Positions 1 to 8,660 of a stretch of DNA of 64,000 bases are shown piece by piece. The notes beneath the pieces are model-generated. The model did no database searches, was not told the origin of the DNA, and saw only the letters and a program-made list of their open reading frames with translations. How positions within the stretch are numbered: position 1 is the stretch's first letter; each line of letters starts with the position of its first letter. This DNA is from Variovorax sp. YR216 (GTDB lineage Bacteria > Pseudomonadota > Gammaproteobacteria > Burkholderiales > Burkholderiaceae_C): NCBI RefSeq assembly GCF_900107745.1, contig NZ_FNRO01000003.1, positions 434,001-498,000 on the forward strand. Reading direction: 5' to 3'. A program made the translations under genes and the position numbers.

Positions 1-1
1 G

Positions 2-562
2 CTTGCGCCAACTTCGTTGCGCGCGGTGCATCCGCTGGGCAAGTCACCGGTGGTGACCACCGACGACGGCGTGACGCTGGCCGAGTCGGGCGCGATCGTC
101 GAGACGCTGATCGAGCGCTACGGTCATGGCCGGCTCATTCCGCCGGCCGGTACGCCCGAAGCCGTCCGCTACCGCTACTGGCTGCACTTCGCGGAAGGGT
201 CGGCGATGTCGCCGCTGCTGCTCAAGCTGGTGTTCGACCGGATCGAGAAGGCGCGCATGCCCTTCTTCGCAAAACCCATTGCGAAGTCGATCGCGCAGAA
301 GGCCAAGTCCAGCTTCGTCATGCCGAACATCCGGGCGCATCTGGATTTCATGGAAGCCGAGCTGGGCAAGAGCCAGTGGTTCGCGGGCGACTCGTTCACC
401 GGCGCTGATATCCAGATGAGCTTCCCGGTCGAAGCCGCGGCAGCGCGCGGCGGCCTCGATGCATCGCGGCCGAGGTTGATGGCCTACCTGGAGCGCATCC
501 ACGCGCGTCCCGCATATCAACGCGCATTGGAGCGCGGCGGCCCTTATGGCCTTTTGAGCTGA
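2..562 (+). CDS. Glutathione S-transferase family protein (5' end outside window)
   Basis: This is the C-terminal 186 residues or so of a cytosolic glutathione S-transferase; the frame is open to the left edge, so the true start is not visible. The segment HPLGKSP followed by LAESGAIVETL is the end of the thioredoxin-like N-terminal domain, with the cis-proline and the Glu-Ser pair that contact glutathione. An all-helical C-terminal domain follows and ends in the usual PAYQRALERGG-type tail. Members of the family conjugate or reduce substrates with glutathione in the cytosol; the substrate cannot be read from the sequence. It converges on the next gene, with only 12 bases between the stop codons. 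Confidence 0.88.
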   Translation, partial: LAPTSLRAVHPLGKSPVVTTDDGVTLAESGAIVETLIERYGHGRLIPPAGTPEAVRYRYWLHFAEGSAMSPLLLKLVFDRIEKARMPFFAKPIAKSIAQKAKSSFVMPNIRAHLDFMEAELGKSQWFAGDSFTGADIQMSFPVEAAAARGGLDASRPRLMAYLERIHARPAYQRALERGGPYGLLS

Positions 563-574
563 GCGGCCGCGGCT

Positions 575-1045
575 TCAGTTCGGCCAGATATAGAGCAGCG
601 CCACCGTCATCGTGACGTAGCGCAGGAACTTGCCGATCGCCATGTAGGCCACGCAAGGCCAGAAGGAAAGCTTCAACCATCCGGCCACCGCGCACAGCGG
701 ATCGCCGACGATTGGCAGCCAGCTCAGAAGACATGCCTTGGGCCCGAGGCGTTCGAGCCATGCGAGGGCGCGCAGGTGCGTCTTCGAATGCGAGTACTTG
801 TCCGCGACCTTGTGGGCACCATAGCCCATCCACCAGTCGACGGCGCCACCGAGCGTGTTGCCGACGGTGGCGACGAAGATCGCCGGCCAGAACAGCTCCG
901 GATTGAGGTGGAGCAGGCCGAACAATGCAGGCTCGGAGCCCACGGGGATCAGCGTGGCCGATACGAAAGCGGCGATGAAAAGCGTGCTGAGCCCGTACTG
1001 TGGCAGTGCGAGAACGCCGAGAAGTGAGTCGAGCCAAGCTTGCAT
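575..1045 (-). CDS. YqaA family membrane protein (DedA/SNARE-associated superfamily)
   Basis: A 156-residue hydrophobic protein. It has the YqaA-type pattern: an N-terminal membrane segment around LSTLFIAAFVSATLIPVGSE, a glycine-rich re-entrant stretch (ATVGNTLGGAVDWWMG), and a second half with LSWLPIVGDPLCAVAGWLKL and a final hydrophobic helix. Members are inner-membrane proteins related to DedA lipid transporters or scramblases; YqaA itself has no firmly established role. Length is normal for the family. It diverges from dusB, so the 180-base gap at 1046-1227 probably holds promoters for both directions. Confidence 0.85.
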   Translation of the reverse strand: MQAWLDSLLGVLALPQYGLSTLFIAAFVSATLIPVGSEPALFGLLHLNPELFWPAIFVATVGNTLGGAVDWWMGYGAHKVADKYSHSKTHLRALAWLERLGPKACLLSWLPIVGDPLCAVAGWLKLSFWPCVAYMAIGKFLRYVTMTVALLYIWPN

Positions 1046-1149
1046 GAGCGCCGGAGTATAGAAAGGCGCTCATGCACTGGCGTGTAGGTGCAAGTATGGA
1101 TACCGACTGTCGCGGACTTGGCATCAGGATGCGCAATGAGTGCAAATCG

Positions 1150-1181
1150 TTGCAGCCGACGGATGCCCGCCCCGCTACAAT
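1150..1181 (+). promoter_or_regulatory. Possible promoter upstream of dusB-fis-purH
   Basis: A TACAAT hexamer at 1176-1181, close to the sigma-70 -10 consensus, lies about 50 bases before the dusB start. TTGCAG at 1150-1155 resembles a -35 element, but the 20-base spacer is longer than ideal. The -10 call is therefore the stronger half. Confidence 0.35.
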
Positions 1182-1227
1182 CGTGCCTCATTTTTCAGCA
1201 GCCCGGCGCGCGCGCCACTCTCCTTTC

Positions 1228-2286
1228 ATGACTTTGCACATCGGCAACATCGCGCTGGAAAACAGCCTGTTCGTCGCGCCCATGGCGGGCGTCACGGACC
1301 GGCCGTTTCGCATGCTGTGCCGCGAACTCGGTGCGGGTTATGCGGTGAGCGAGATGGTCACTTCGCGCAAGGAACTCTGGAACAGCCTCAAGACATCGCG
1401 GCGCGCCAATCACGATGGCGAGCCCGGCCCCATTTCGGTGCAGATCGCAGGCACCGATGCCGACATGATGTTTGAGGCCGCGCAATACAACATCGACCGT
1501 GGTGCGCAGATCATCGACATCAACATGGGCTGCCCCGCGAAGAAGGTCTGCAACAAGTGGGCCGGCTCGGCATTGATGCGTGACGAGCCGCTCGCGCTCG
1601 AGATCGCCGAGGCGGTCGTCAGGGCTGCTGCGCCGCACAACGTGCCGGTCACGCTCAAGATGCGCACCGGCTGGAGCGAAGACCATCGCAACGCTGTCAC
1701 GCTCGCGCGCCGCTTCGAAGCGGCTGGCGTGCAGATGCTCACCGTGCACGGACGCACGCGCGAGCAGGGCTACAAGGGCCACGCTGAATACGACACGATC
1801 GCGGCGGTCAAGGCCGCGGTACGGATTCCGGTTGTCGCCAACGGCGACATCACTTCACCAGAGAAAGCGCGCGACGTGCTGGCGCTGACCGGCGCGGACG
1901 CCATCATGGTCGGTCGTGCTGCGCAAGGCCGCCCGTGGATCTTTCGCGAGATCGCGCACTTCCTCGACACGGGTACGCACTTGGCCCCGCCGTTGGTGGC
2001 CGAAGTGCGTCGTCTGATGCTCGATCACCTGAAGGAGCACTACGCCCTCTATGGCGAATACAGCGGCGTGCGAACGGCGCGCAAGCACATCGGCTGGTAT
2101 GTGCGTGCGCTCCCCGGAGGCGAGGCGTTCCGCTTCGCGATGAACGCGATCGAGGATTGCGACGCGCAATGGCATGCGGTCGCCGCGTTCTTCGACCGGC
2201 TCGCCGGACAGATGGACCGCATTCCTGCCGCAGCCGAGGGCTCGCTCGATTCCGTGGACGAACAAACAGCCGATGCACTGGCGTAA
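1228..2286 (+). CDS. dusB: tRNA-dihydrouridine synthase B
   Basis: DusB reduces uridine to dihydrouridine in the tRNA D-loop, using FMN and NADPH. The 352-residue protein begins MTLHIGNIALENSLFVAPM and contains the FMN-barrel signature MAGVTDRPFR, the catalytic-cysteine region INMGCPAKKVCNKWAGSALM, the HGRTREQGY loop and the phosphate-binding VANGDI...GADAIMVGRAAQG. An in-frame start exists 156 bases upstream, but the ATG at 1228 gives the standard N-terminus. The gene is followed by fis after 32 bases, the conserved dusB-fis arrangement of proteobacteria. The C-terminal tail past residue 330 is poorly conserved in the family. Confidence 0.95.
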   Translation: MTLHIGNIALENSLFVAPMAGVTDRPFRMLCRELGAGYAVSEMVTSRKELWNSLKTSRRANHDGEPGPISVQIAGTDADMMFEAAQYNIDRGAQIIDINMGCPAKKVCNKWAGSALMRDEPLALEIAEAVVRAAAPHNVPVTLKMRTGWSEDHRNAVTLARRFEAAGVQMLTVHGRTREQGYKGHAEYDTIAAVKAAVRIPVVANGDITSPEKARDVLALTGADAIMVGRAAQGRPWIFREIAHFLDTGTHLAPPLVAEVRRLMLDHLKEHYALYGEYSGVRTARKHIGWYVRALPGGEAFRFAMNAIEDCDAQWHAVAAFFDRLAGQMDRIPAAAEGSLDSVDEQTADALA

Positions 2287-2318
2287 GAAGAGCCGAACGA
2301 GGAGAAGAAGAGAAAGCC

Positions 2319-2555
2319 ATGAGCAAGAAACACATCGAAGACTGCGTACGCAGCAGCCTGGACAGTTATTTCCGTGATCTCCGAGGGACCGAACCCGATG
2401 GCATGTACGACATGCTGGTTCGTGTCGTCGAAAAGCCATTGCTCGATGTCGTCATGACGCGGGCCGAAGGCAATCAATCCAAGGCCGCGCAATGGCTCGG
2501 CCTGAACCGCAACACGCTGCGCAAGAAGCTGGTCGAACACAAACTGCTGAAGTAA
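2319..2555 (+). CDS. fis: DNA-binding protein Fis
   Basis: Fis is a small nucleoid protein that bends DNA and regulates rRNA promoters, recombination and phage integration. The 78-residue product ends with the canonical helix-turn-helix (TRAEGNQSKAAQWLGLNRNTLRKKL), which is nearly invariant in betaproteobacterial Fis. The start at 2319 is chosen because it gives the family length and follows a purine-rich ribosome-binding stretch, GAGGAGAAGAAGAG. It sits between dusB and purH with short gaps, so the three genes are probably one operon. Confidence 0.95.
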   Translation: MSKKHIEDCVRSSLDSYFRDLRGTEPDGMYDMLVRVVEKPLLDVVMTRAEGNQSKAAQWLGLNRNTLRKKLVEHKLLK

Positions 2556-2561
2556 CTCCTG

Positions 2562-4133
2562 ATGAACGCACTGATTTCCGTTTCCGACAAGACCGGCATC
2601 CTCGAATTTGCCCAGGCGCTGCATGCGCTGGGCATCAAGCTCCTTTCCACCGGCGGCACCGCCAAGCTGCTCGCCGACGCCGGTCTGCCGGTGACCGAAG
2701 TGGCCGAAGTCACGGGCTTTCCCGAAATGCTCGATGGCCGCGTGAAGACGCTGCATCCCAAGGTGCATGGCGGCCTGCTCGCGCGCCGCGACGTGCCGGC
2801 GCACATGGCGGCGCTGAAGGAGCACGGCATCGACACGATCGACCTGCTGGTGGTCAATCTCTATCCCTTCGAAGCCACGGTGGCCAAGCCGGGCTGCACG
2901 CTCGAAGACGCGATCGAGAACATCGACATCGGCGGCCCCGCGATGGTGCGTAGCGCCGCCAAGAACTGGAAGGACGTCGGTGTCCTCACCGACGCCTCGC
3001 AATACCCGGTGGCGCTGGCCGAGTTGAAGGCGAACGGCAAGCTTGCCGACAAGACGAAGTTCGCTTTCTCGGTCGCCGCGTTCAATCGCATCAGCCAGTA
3101 CGACGGCGCGATCAGCGATTACCTCTCGCGCATCCAGGAAGACGGCACGCACACCCTGTTCCCCGGCCAGAGCAATGGCCGCTTCGTCAAGCTGCAGGAT
3201 CTGCGCTATGGCGAGAACCCGCACCAGCAGGCCGCGTTCTACCGCGACCTGTATCCGGCGCCTGGCTCGCTGGTGACGGCCAAGCAGCTCCAGGGCAAGG
3301 AGCTCAGCTACAACAACATCGCAGATGCGGATGCCGCCTGGGAGTGCGTCAAGAGCTTCGATGTGCCGGCCTGCGTGATCGTGAAGCATGCCAATCCCTG
3401 TGGCGTCGCCGTGGGCAAGGATGCCCACGAGGCCTACAGCAAGGCTTTCAAGACCGATCCGACTTCGGCCTTCGGCGGCATCATCGCCTTCAACCGGCCG
3501 ATGGACCGCGCCGCCGCCGAAGCGGTGAGCAAGCAGTTCGTCGAAGTGCTGATGGCGCCCGGCTATGCGCCAGACGCGCTCGAGGTGTTCAAGAGCAAGG
3601 TCAACGTACGCATCCTCGAGATCGCGCTGCCGCCGGGCGGCAAGACCGACTGGGAGAACGGCCGCAACGCTGTCGACGTCAAGCGCATCGGCTCGGGCCT
3701 CTTGATGCAGACGGCGGACAACCGCGAACTGTCGGCGGATGAGCTCAAGGTCGTGAGCAAGAAGCAGCCGACACCGCAGCAGCTTCAGGACCTCCTGTTC
3801 GCATGGAAGGTCGCGAAGTACGTCAAGAGCAACGCGATCGTGTTCTGTGCCGACGGCATGACGATGGGCGTCGGCGCGGGCCAGATGAGCCGGCTCGATT
3901 CGGCGCGTATCGCGAGCATCAAGGCGCAACACGCGGGGCTCACGCTATCGGGCACGGCCGTGGCGAGCGATGCGTTCTTCCCGTTCCGCGACGGTCTCGA
4001 CGTCGTCGTTGATGCGGGCGCGACCTGCGTGATCCAGCCCGGTGGCTCGATGCGCGACCAGGAAGTCATCGATGCCGCAGACGAGCGCGGCGTCGTGATG
4101 GTCTTCTCCGGCGTCCGCCACTTCCGGCATTGA
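2562..4133 (+). CDS. purH: Bifunctional AICAR transformylase / IMP cyclohydrolase
   Basis: PurH catalyses the last two steps of de novo purine synthesis: formylation of AICAR with 10-formyltetrahydrofolate and closure to IMP. The 523-residue length is standard. Residues 1-145 form the methylglyoxal-synthase-like cyclohydrolase domain ([40 protein letters not shown]). The rest is the transformylase domain, with the catalytic KHANPCGVA segment and [11 protein letters not shown]. It begins six bases after fis and is probably cotranscribed with it. Confidence 0.97.
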   Translation: MNALISVSDKTGILEFAQALHALGIKLLSTGGTAKLLADAGLPVTEVAEVTGFPEMLDGRVKTLHPKVHGGLLARRDVPAHMAALKEHGIDTIDLLVVNLYPFEATVAKPGCTLEDAIENIDIGGPAMVRSAAKNWKDVGVLTDASQYPVALAELKANGKLADKTKFAFSVAAFNRISQYDGAISDYLSRIQEDGTHTLFPGQSNGRFVKLQDLRYGENPHQQAAFYRDLYPAPGSLVTAKQLQGKELSYNNIADADAAWECVKSFDVPACVIVKHANPCGVAVGKDAHEAYSKAFKTDPTSAFGGIIAFNRPMDRAAAEAVSKQFVEVLMAPGYAPDALEVFKSKVNVRILEIALPPGGKTDWENGRNAVDVKRIGSGLLMQTADNRELSADELKVVSKKQPTPQQLQDLLFAWKVAKYVKSNAIVFCADGMTMGVGAGQMSRLDSARIASIKAQHAGLTLSGTAVASDAFFPFRDGLDVVVDAGATCVIQPGGSMRDQEVIDAADERGVVMVFSGVRHFRH

Positions 4134-4160
4134 GCCCGCGGCCGGGTACGGCCGCGCGGC

Positions 4161-4637
4161 CTAGTTGCTGCCGTCCGAGAAGCGATATTTGAGCTGGAAG
4201 CTGATCGCCCCATAAAGGCGATCCTTGTAGCTGGGGATGACCGACACGTTCAGTCCCCAGTGCGCGCCCTCGATCGCGGCGACGGGAATCAGGGCCGGGA
4301 ACCAGCCGCCTTCCCTGTAGTTGGGATAGCCGTTGAACCCACCCACGACGGCGCCGAGCTTCACGCCGTAGAACTCGAAGGGCATCACGTACAGGCCGAT
4401 GTAGTTCGAGTACTCGCGATCGCTGTTGCGGAACCTGCCGGCCGTGGCCGAGAAAGTCTTGTCGATCGGCCACTCGATGCCGATGCCGGGGTTCGCATCC
4501 TCCAGCCCCTTGTTGCGATCGAAGTGCAGGGAATAGAAGCCCGGGTTGATCCAGACCTGGCTGATGTCCGCGACTTGGGCGAAGGCCAGGCCAGGCAGGA
4601 GCAGGCTGGCGCCTGCCAGCGTCGACAACAACTTCAT
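4161..4637 (-). CDS. Predicted small outer-membrane beta-barrel protein
   Basis: A 158-residue protein with a clear signal peptide (MKLLSTLAGASLLLPGLAFA, cleavage after AFA). The rest is made of alternating short strands rich in Gly, Tyr and Phe and ends LYGAISFQLKYRFSDGSN, a beta-barrel-like terminal strand. This suggests a small eight-stranded outer-membrane protein of the size of PagP or PagL lipid-A enzymes, but I see no catalytic residues that would assign it to either. It starts five bases after the hemL stop, so it is probably cotranscribed with hemL. Function unknown. Confidence 0.65.
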   Translation of the reverse strand: MKLLSTLAGASLLLPGLAFAQVADISQVWINPGFYSLHFDRNKGLEDANPGIGIEWPIDKTFSATAGRFRNSDREYSNYIGLYVMPFEFYGVKLGAVVGGFNGYPNYREGGWFPALIPVAAIEGAHWGLNVSVIPSYKDRLYGAISFQLKYRFSDGSN

Positions 4638-4642
4638 GATGA

Positions 4643-5947
4643 TCAGAGGGTTGCGAAGATCTGGCGTGCCGCTTCGATCGTGGCGGCGATGTCGTCATCG
4701 CTGTGTGCTGCGCTGACGAAGCCTGCCTCATAGAGCGCGGGCGCGATGTAGACGCCGCGGTCCAGCAGGCCGTGGAAGAGGGTGTTGAATTTCGCGCCGT
4801 CGCTCTTCATGACGGCCGTGTAGTTCTGCGGCAGCGCGTCGAGCAGGAAGAAGCCGAACATGCCGCCTTCGCTGTCTGCGCTGAACGGCACGCCCTCGGC
4901 TTTCGCAGCCGCCTCCAGGCCCTCGACCAGCGCGCGCGTCTTCTTCGATAGCGCTTCGAAGAAGCCGGGCTTGGCCACTTCCTTGAGCGTGGCAAGTCCG
5001 CAGGCGGTCGCTACCGGGTTGCCCGACAGCGTCCCGGCCTGGTAGACCGGGCCGAGCGGCGCGAGGTGTTCCATGATCGCGCGCGGGCCGCCGAATGCCG
5101 CAAGCGGCATGCCCCCGCCGATGACCTTGCCAAGCACCGTGAGATCGGGCGTGATGCCCAGCACGCCTTGCGCGCCGCGCGCGCCGACGCGAAAACCGGT
5201 CATGACCTCGTCGAACACGAGCAGCGCGCCATTCTGGGTGCAGAGCTCACGGCAGCGCTTGGCAAAGGCCGCGCTGGCGCGCACGAAATTCATGTTGCCT
5301 GCAATCGCCTCGATCACCAGGCACGCGATCTCATGGCCGTGCAGCGCGAAGGTTTCTTCAAGCTGGGCGATGTTGTTGTATTCGAGCACCAGGGTGTGCT
5401 GCACCACCTCGGGCGGCACGCCGGCGGATGTCGGATTGCCGAACGTCGCGAGGCCCGAGCCTGCCTTCACCAGCAGCGCGTCGGCATGTCCGTGATAGCA
5501 GCCCTCGAACTTGATGATGTACTTGCGGCCGGTCGCGCCGCGCGCGAGGCGCAGTGCGCTCATCGCGGCCTCGGTGCCCGAGCTGACGAGCCGGACCATT
5601 TCCATCGAGGGCACGAGCGCGAGGATCGCTTCCGCGAGTTCGATTTCGCGCTCGGTCGGCGCCCCGAACGAAAAGCCCTCGGTGACGGCGCGCTGCACGG
5701 CCTCGACCACCGCGGGATGCCCGTGGCCCAGGATCATCGGACCCCATGAACCGATGTAGTCGATAAAGCGCTTGTCCGTGGCGTCCCAGAAGTACGCGCC
5801 CTGCGCGCGCTTCACGAATCGCGGCGTGCCGCCGACGGCGCGGAACGCGCGCACCGGCGAATTGACGCCGCCGGGGATGACGGCGCGGGCGCGCTCGAAA
5901 AGGACTTCGTTCTGATCAGTGTGTGGCATCGGGCGAGTATCTGTCAT
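4643..5947 (-). CDS. hemL: Glutamate-1-semialdehyde 2,1-aminomutase
   Basis: HemL is the PLP enzyme that converts glutamate-1-semialdehyde to 5-aminolevulinate, the second step of C5-pathway tetrapyrrole synthesis. The 434-residue protein shows [19 protein letters not shown] at the start, the [16 protein letters not shown] phosphate-binding loop, [11 protein letters not shown], and the Schiff-base lysine near residue 274 in [17 protein letters not shown]. It follows the thiD-like gene after 33 bases and precedes the outer-membrane protein gene by five, so a leftward three-gene operon is likely. The extra few N-terminal residues are unremarkable; a start at the second methionine is possible. 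Confidence 0.96.
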   Translation of the reverse strand: MTDTRPMPHTDQNEVLFERARAVIPGGVNSPVRAFRAVGGTPRFVKRAQGAYFWDATDKRFIDYIGSWGPMILGHGHPAVVEAVQRAVTEGFSFGAPTEREIELAEAILALVPSMEMVRLVSSGTEAAMSALRLARGATGRKYIIKFEGCYHGHADALLVKAGSGLATFGNPTSAGVPPEVVQHTLVLEYNNIAQLEETFALHGHEIACLVIEAIAGNMNFVRASAAFAKRCRELCTQNGALLVFDEVMTGFRVGARGAQGVLGITPDLTVLGKVIGGGMPLAAFGGPRAIMEHLAPLGPVYQAGTLSGNPVATACGLATLKEVAKPGFFEALSKKTRALVEGLEAAAKAEGVPFSADSEGGMFGFFLLDALPQNYTAVMKSDGAKFNTLFHGLLDRGVYIAPALYEAGFVSAAHSDDDIAATIEAARQIFATL

Positions 5948-5980
5948 GGCGGTGACTGGACATGCGGCCTCGCCGACAGA

Positions 5981-6940
5981 TCAATGGCGGGTGTCGTGCG
6001 GGGGGAGGGCGAAATCCGGCGGCGAATCCGGGTCGCCGTTGTCCTCTTCCTCTTCCGGCTGGGCCCAGAAGAGACGGTCCGGCAACACATGGCCCATGCC
6101 CGGCCGGAAGCCGGCGTCGAGGCAGCGGTCCATGTAGCTCAGGGCCTCGGTGGCGGCGGCCGCGAGATCCGTGCCGCTCGCAAGCAGCGCGGCAAGCGCC
6201 GCCGACAGCGTGTCGCCGGCGCCCGCGAAGACGGCATCGAGGCGCTCGTACTTCTCGCTGGCGAGCACCGATTGCGGCGATGCCAGCACGTTGTCGATGA
6301 ACTGCTCGGGCAGCATGATCCCGGTGACCAGCGTGTAGGGCACGCCGAATTCGCCCGCCGCCTTGGCGATGTCGCGCGCGCTTGGCGGGCGCTCGCCGCT
6401 CCAGTCGGGCAGAAGCCAGCGCCACAGCGTGCTGTGGTTGCCGACCAGCACGGTGGTCTGCGGCAGCACGAGGTCGCGGAAGGCATCGAGGTAGGCGTCG
6501 ATCTGGGTCTCGTCCCACCACGACAGGTTGGGCATGTAGGCCACCACCGGGACCTCGGGATAGTCGGTCGCGGTCTCGGCCACGTTGCTCAGGTTCTCGG
6601 GTGAGCCGACGAAGCCGATCTTGATGAGCTGGACTTCCACGTCTTCCAGGATGGATCGCGCCTGCTCCGACACCGCTTCTTCATCAAACGCAAAGAAGTC
6701 GAAGATTTCGGCCGTGTCACGCGCGTAGGCGCCCGTGACGACGGGTAGCATGTGGGCCCCCACGGAGGCCATTGCCACTGCGTCCGCGGCCAGGCCGCCC
6801 GCGCCGCTCGGATCGTTGGCATTGAAGACGAGCACGCAGGGCGGATTCGCGTCGCTTTCCGCAGTGTCTTCGTCGTTCTGGGGGTCGGTAAGATCGCTCA
6901 CTTTGTGGTCGTGCTCTGCTGGTAGTAGGGAAGTTTTCAT
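5981..6940 (-). CDS. PfkB/ThiD-type kinase, probable hydroxymethylpyrimidine kinase
   Basis: A 319-residue ribokinase-fold kinase related to ThiD, which phosphorylates hydroxymethylpyrimidine in thiamine synthesis. After about 30 acidic, low-complexity residues comes a modified substrate-nucleotide region (NANDPSGAGGLAADAVAMAS; ThiD normally has DSSGGAGIQAD). The catalytic loop AGAGDTLSAALAALLASG is near the C-terminus. ThiD enzymes usually have Cys in GTGC, whereas this protein has the Asp of the wider PfkB family (GAGD), so its substrate may differ. The start is placed at the fifth codon of the open frame. It heads the operon with hemL and diverges from the rubredoxin gene. Confidence 0.75.
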   Translation of the reverse strand: MKTSLLPAEHDHKVSDLTDPQNDEDTAESDANPPCVLVFNANDPSGAGGLAADAVAMASVGAHMLPVVTGAYARDTAEIFDFFAFDEEAVSEQARSILEDVEVQLIKIGFVGSPENLSNVAETATDYPEVPVVAYMPNLSWWDETQIDAYLDAFRDLVLPQTTVLVGNHSTLWRWLLPDWSGERPPSARDIAKAAGEFGVPYTLVTGIMLPEQFIDNVLASPQSVLASEKYERLDAVFAGAGDTLSAALAALLASGTDLAAAATEALSYMDRCLDAGFRPGMGHVLPDRLFWAQPEEEEDNGDPDSPPDFALPPHDTRH

Positions 6941-7051
6941 ACCCGATAACAACTCACCGGCATGGTGGCATATCTGAGACGCTTATCACGAGATTTATTG
7001 ATACGTTTGGATACGATCGTTGCATTTGATGAACAGGGACTTTAAGCTGCG

Positions 7052-7222
7052 ATGAATACGAAAACCTGGATGTGCCTGATTTGCGGGTGGATCTACGACG
7101 AGTCGGTCGGAGTACCAGAAGATGGTATTGCGCCCGGTACGGCGTGGGCAGATGTTCCGATGAACTGGACCTGCCCGGAATGTGGGGCACGCAAGGAAGA
7201 TTTCGAGATGGTTGAGATCTGA
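7052..7222 (+). CDS. Rubredoxin
   Basis: A 56-residue iron-only electron carrier. Four cysteines in two CxxC knuckles ([10 protein letters not shown] and [11 protein letters not shown]) bind one iron. Aromatic residues typical of rubredoxin ([18 protein letters not shown]) are in place. Rubredoxins pass single electrons in the cytosol to partners such as oxygenases or reductases; the partner here is unknown. The gene sits 80 bases before pilG on the same strand, an arrangement I recall from other Burkholderiales, and diverges from the thiD-like gene. Confidence 0.95.
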   Translation: MNTKTWMCLICGWIYDESVGVPEDGIAPGTAWADVPMNWTCPECGARKEDFEMVEI

Positions 7223-7302
7223 AGCGTGGCATAGGGCCGCGCTTCCTGTGCTCCTGAAGGAGCACAGCGGTCCAATCCCAGGCGTCACAAGGAGCGGTGC
7301 AA

Positions 7303-7695
7303 ATGAGCGCGAATGGATCCGGCTACAAGGTGCTTGTCATCGACGACAGCAACACCATTCGGCGCAGCGCCGAGATCTTCCTCAAGCAGGGCGGTCACGA
7401 GGTTCTCCTCGCCGAAGACGGCTTCGACGCCCTCTCCAAGGTCAACGACCACAAGCCGCACCTCATTTTTTGCGACATCCTGATGCCGCGGCTCGACGGC
7501 TATCAGACTTGCGCCATCATCAAGCGCAACTCGCACTTCTCCAATGTTCCCGTCGTGATGCTCTCGTCGAAAGACGGTGTGTTCGACAAGGCGCGCGGCC
7601 GAATGGTCGGCTCGCAGGACTACCTCACCAAACCCTTCACCAAAGACCAATTGCTCAACGCTGTGCAGCAGTTCGGCACTCTTCAGGAAGCGTAG
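7303..7695 (+). CDS. pilG: Twitching-motility response regulator PilG
   Basis: A single-domain CheY-like receiver of 130 residues. It shows the acidic pocket VLVIDDSN, the phospho-acceptor aspartate in FCDILMPRLDGYQ, the conserved Ser of VVMLSSKDG, and the lysine of DYLTKPFTK. PilG is phosphorylated by the hybrid kinase ChpA and controls type IV pilus extension and cAMP levels. The ATG at 7303 is preferred over the GTG at 7297 because AAGGAG lies at a better distance. It is the first of five cotranscribed Chp genes. Confidence 0.93.
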   Translation: MSANGSGYKVLVIDDSNTIRRSAEIFLKQGGHEVLLAEDGFDALSKVNDHKPHLIFCDILMPRLDGYQTCAIIKRNSHFSNVPVVMLSSKDGVFDKARGRMVGSQDYLTKPFTKDQLLNAVQQFGTLQEA

Positions 7696-7698
7696 TAA

Positions 7699-8064
7699 AT
7701 GCCCATTCGCAAAGTGCTCGTGGTCGACGACTCGAAGACCGAGCTGGTTTTCCTCACCGACCTTCTCCAGAAAAACGGCTTTTCGGTGAAGACTGCGGAG
7801 AACGCCGACGACGCGATGCGCCGCCTCGAGGAAGAGCAGCCGGACCTGATCCTGATGGATGTCGTCATGCCCGGCCAGAACGGCTTCCAGCTCACGCGCG
7901 CGATTGCCCGCCATCCGCAATACGCGGCGGTGCCGATCATCCTGTGCACCAGCAAGAACCAGGAAACCGACCGCGTCTGGGGCATGCGTCAAGGCGCGAA
8001 GGACTACATCGTCAAACCGGTCAATCCGGCAGAGTTGATGGCCAAGATCAGCGCGCTGGCCTGA
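7699..8064 (+). CDS. pilH: Twitching-motility response regulator PilH
   Basis: The second single-domain receiver, 121 residues, starting three bases after the pilG stop. It contains VLVVDDSKTE, the aspartate in LILMDVVMPGQNGFQ, the Thr/Ser of ILCTSKNQETD, and the lysine in DYIVKPVNP. In Pseudomonas PilH acts as a phosphate sink or favours pilus retraction, opposing PilG. The NQETDRVWGMRQGAKDY stretch is typical of PilH rather than PilG, which supports the assignment. Confidence 0.92.
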   Translation: MPIRKVLVVDDSKTELVFLTDLLQKNGFSVKTAENADDAMRRLEEEQPDLILMDVVMPGQNGFQLTRAIARHPQYAAVPIILCTSKNQETDRVWGMRQGAKDYIVKPVNPAELMAKISALA

Positions 8065-8086
8065 TTCCAGCAAGCTTTCGATTCTC

Positions 8087-8620
8087 ATGGCCAATCGAGA
8101 CGCTCTCCGTGCATTCCAGTCCCGGCTTGCCGGCCGCCTGCAGGCTGCGCGCACGTCGGGTGTTTCCGCGTCGTGGCTCGCGGTCGAGGCCGGCGATGCC
8201 AACTACCTGTTCCCGCTCGGGCACGCGGGCGAGATCTTCCCCTGGGTGCAGCCGCAGCATGTGCCGTACACCGAGCCGTGGTTCCTCGGCGTGGCCAACC
8301 TTCGCGGCGGCTTGTACGGCGTGGTCCAGCTCGCCGGCTTCCTGACCGGCGCGCAAGCCGCGCCGGCGACCAGCGAGGCGGCGCATGCGCAGTCCCGCCT
8401 CGTGGCGCTCAATGAGTTGCTCGAAGTCAACTGCGCCCTGCTGATCGACCGGCTGGTCGGATTGCGCGGTGTGGACGCCTTTGTGGCCTCCGAGGCGCCA
8501 GGCGCCGATGCGCCCGCCTGGCTCGGCCATTCGTACACTGATTCCGCGGGCGCGCGCTGGCAGGAGATCAATCTCCAGGCGCTTTCCCAGCAACCCCGTT
8601 TCCTGAGCATCGGCGCCTGA
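8087..8620 (+). CDS. pilI: CheW-like adaptor PilI
   Basis: A 177-residue CheW-domain protein that couples the receptor PilJ to the kinase ChpA at the cell pole. Conserved features include WLAVEAGDANYLFPLGHAGEIFPW, the VPYTEPWFLGVANLRGGLYGVVQLAGFL core (CheW G-N-L-R-G motif), and LLIDRLVGLRGVDAF. It follows pilH after 22 bases. A CheW-like protein in this position in Burkholderiales is PilI. Confidence 0.9.
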   Translation: MANRDALRAFQSRLAGRLQAARTSGVSASWLAVEAGDANYLFPLGHAGEIFPWVQPQHVPYTEPWFLGVANLRGGLYGVVQLAGFLTGAQAAPATSEAAHAQSRLVALNELLEVNCALLIDRLVGLRGVDAFVASEAPGADAPAWLGHSYTDSAGARWQEINLQALSQQPRFLSIGA

Positions 8621-8660
8621 GCGCTGGGCCCTGCACCGACCACAAACTGAAGGACCGACC

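Noticed and set aside
2049..3932. A 627-codon minus-strand frame over dusB, fis and purH
   Set aside because: It crosses three well-identified plus-strand genes and has shadow composition.
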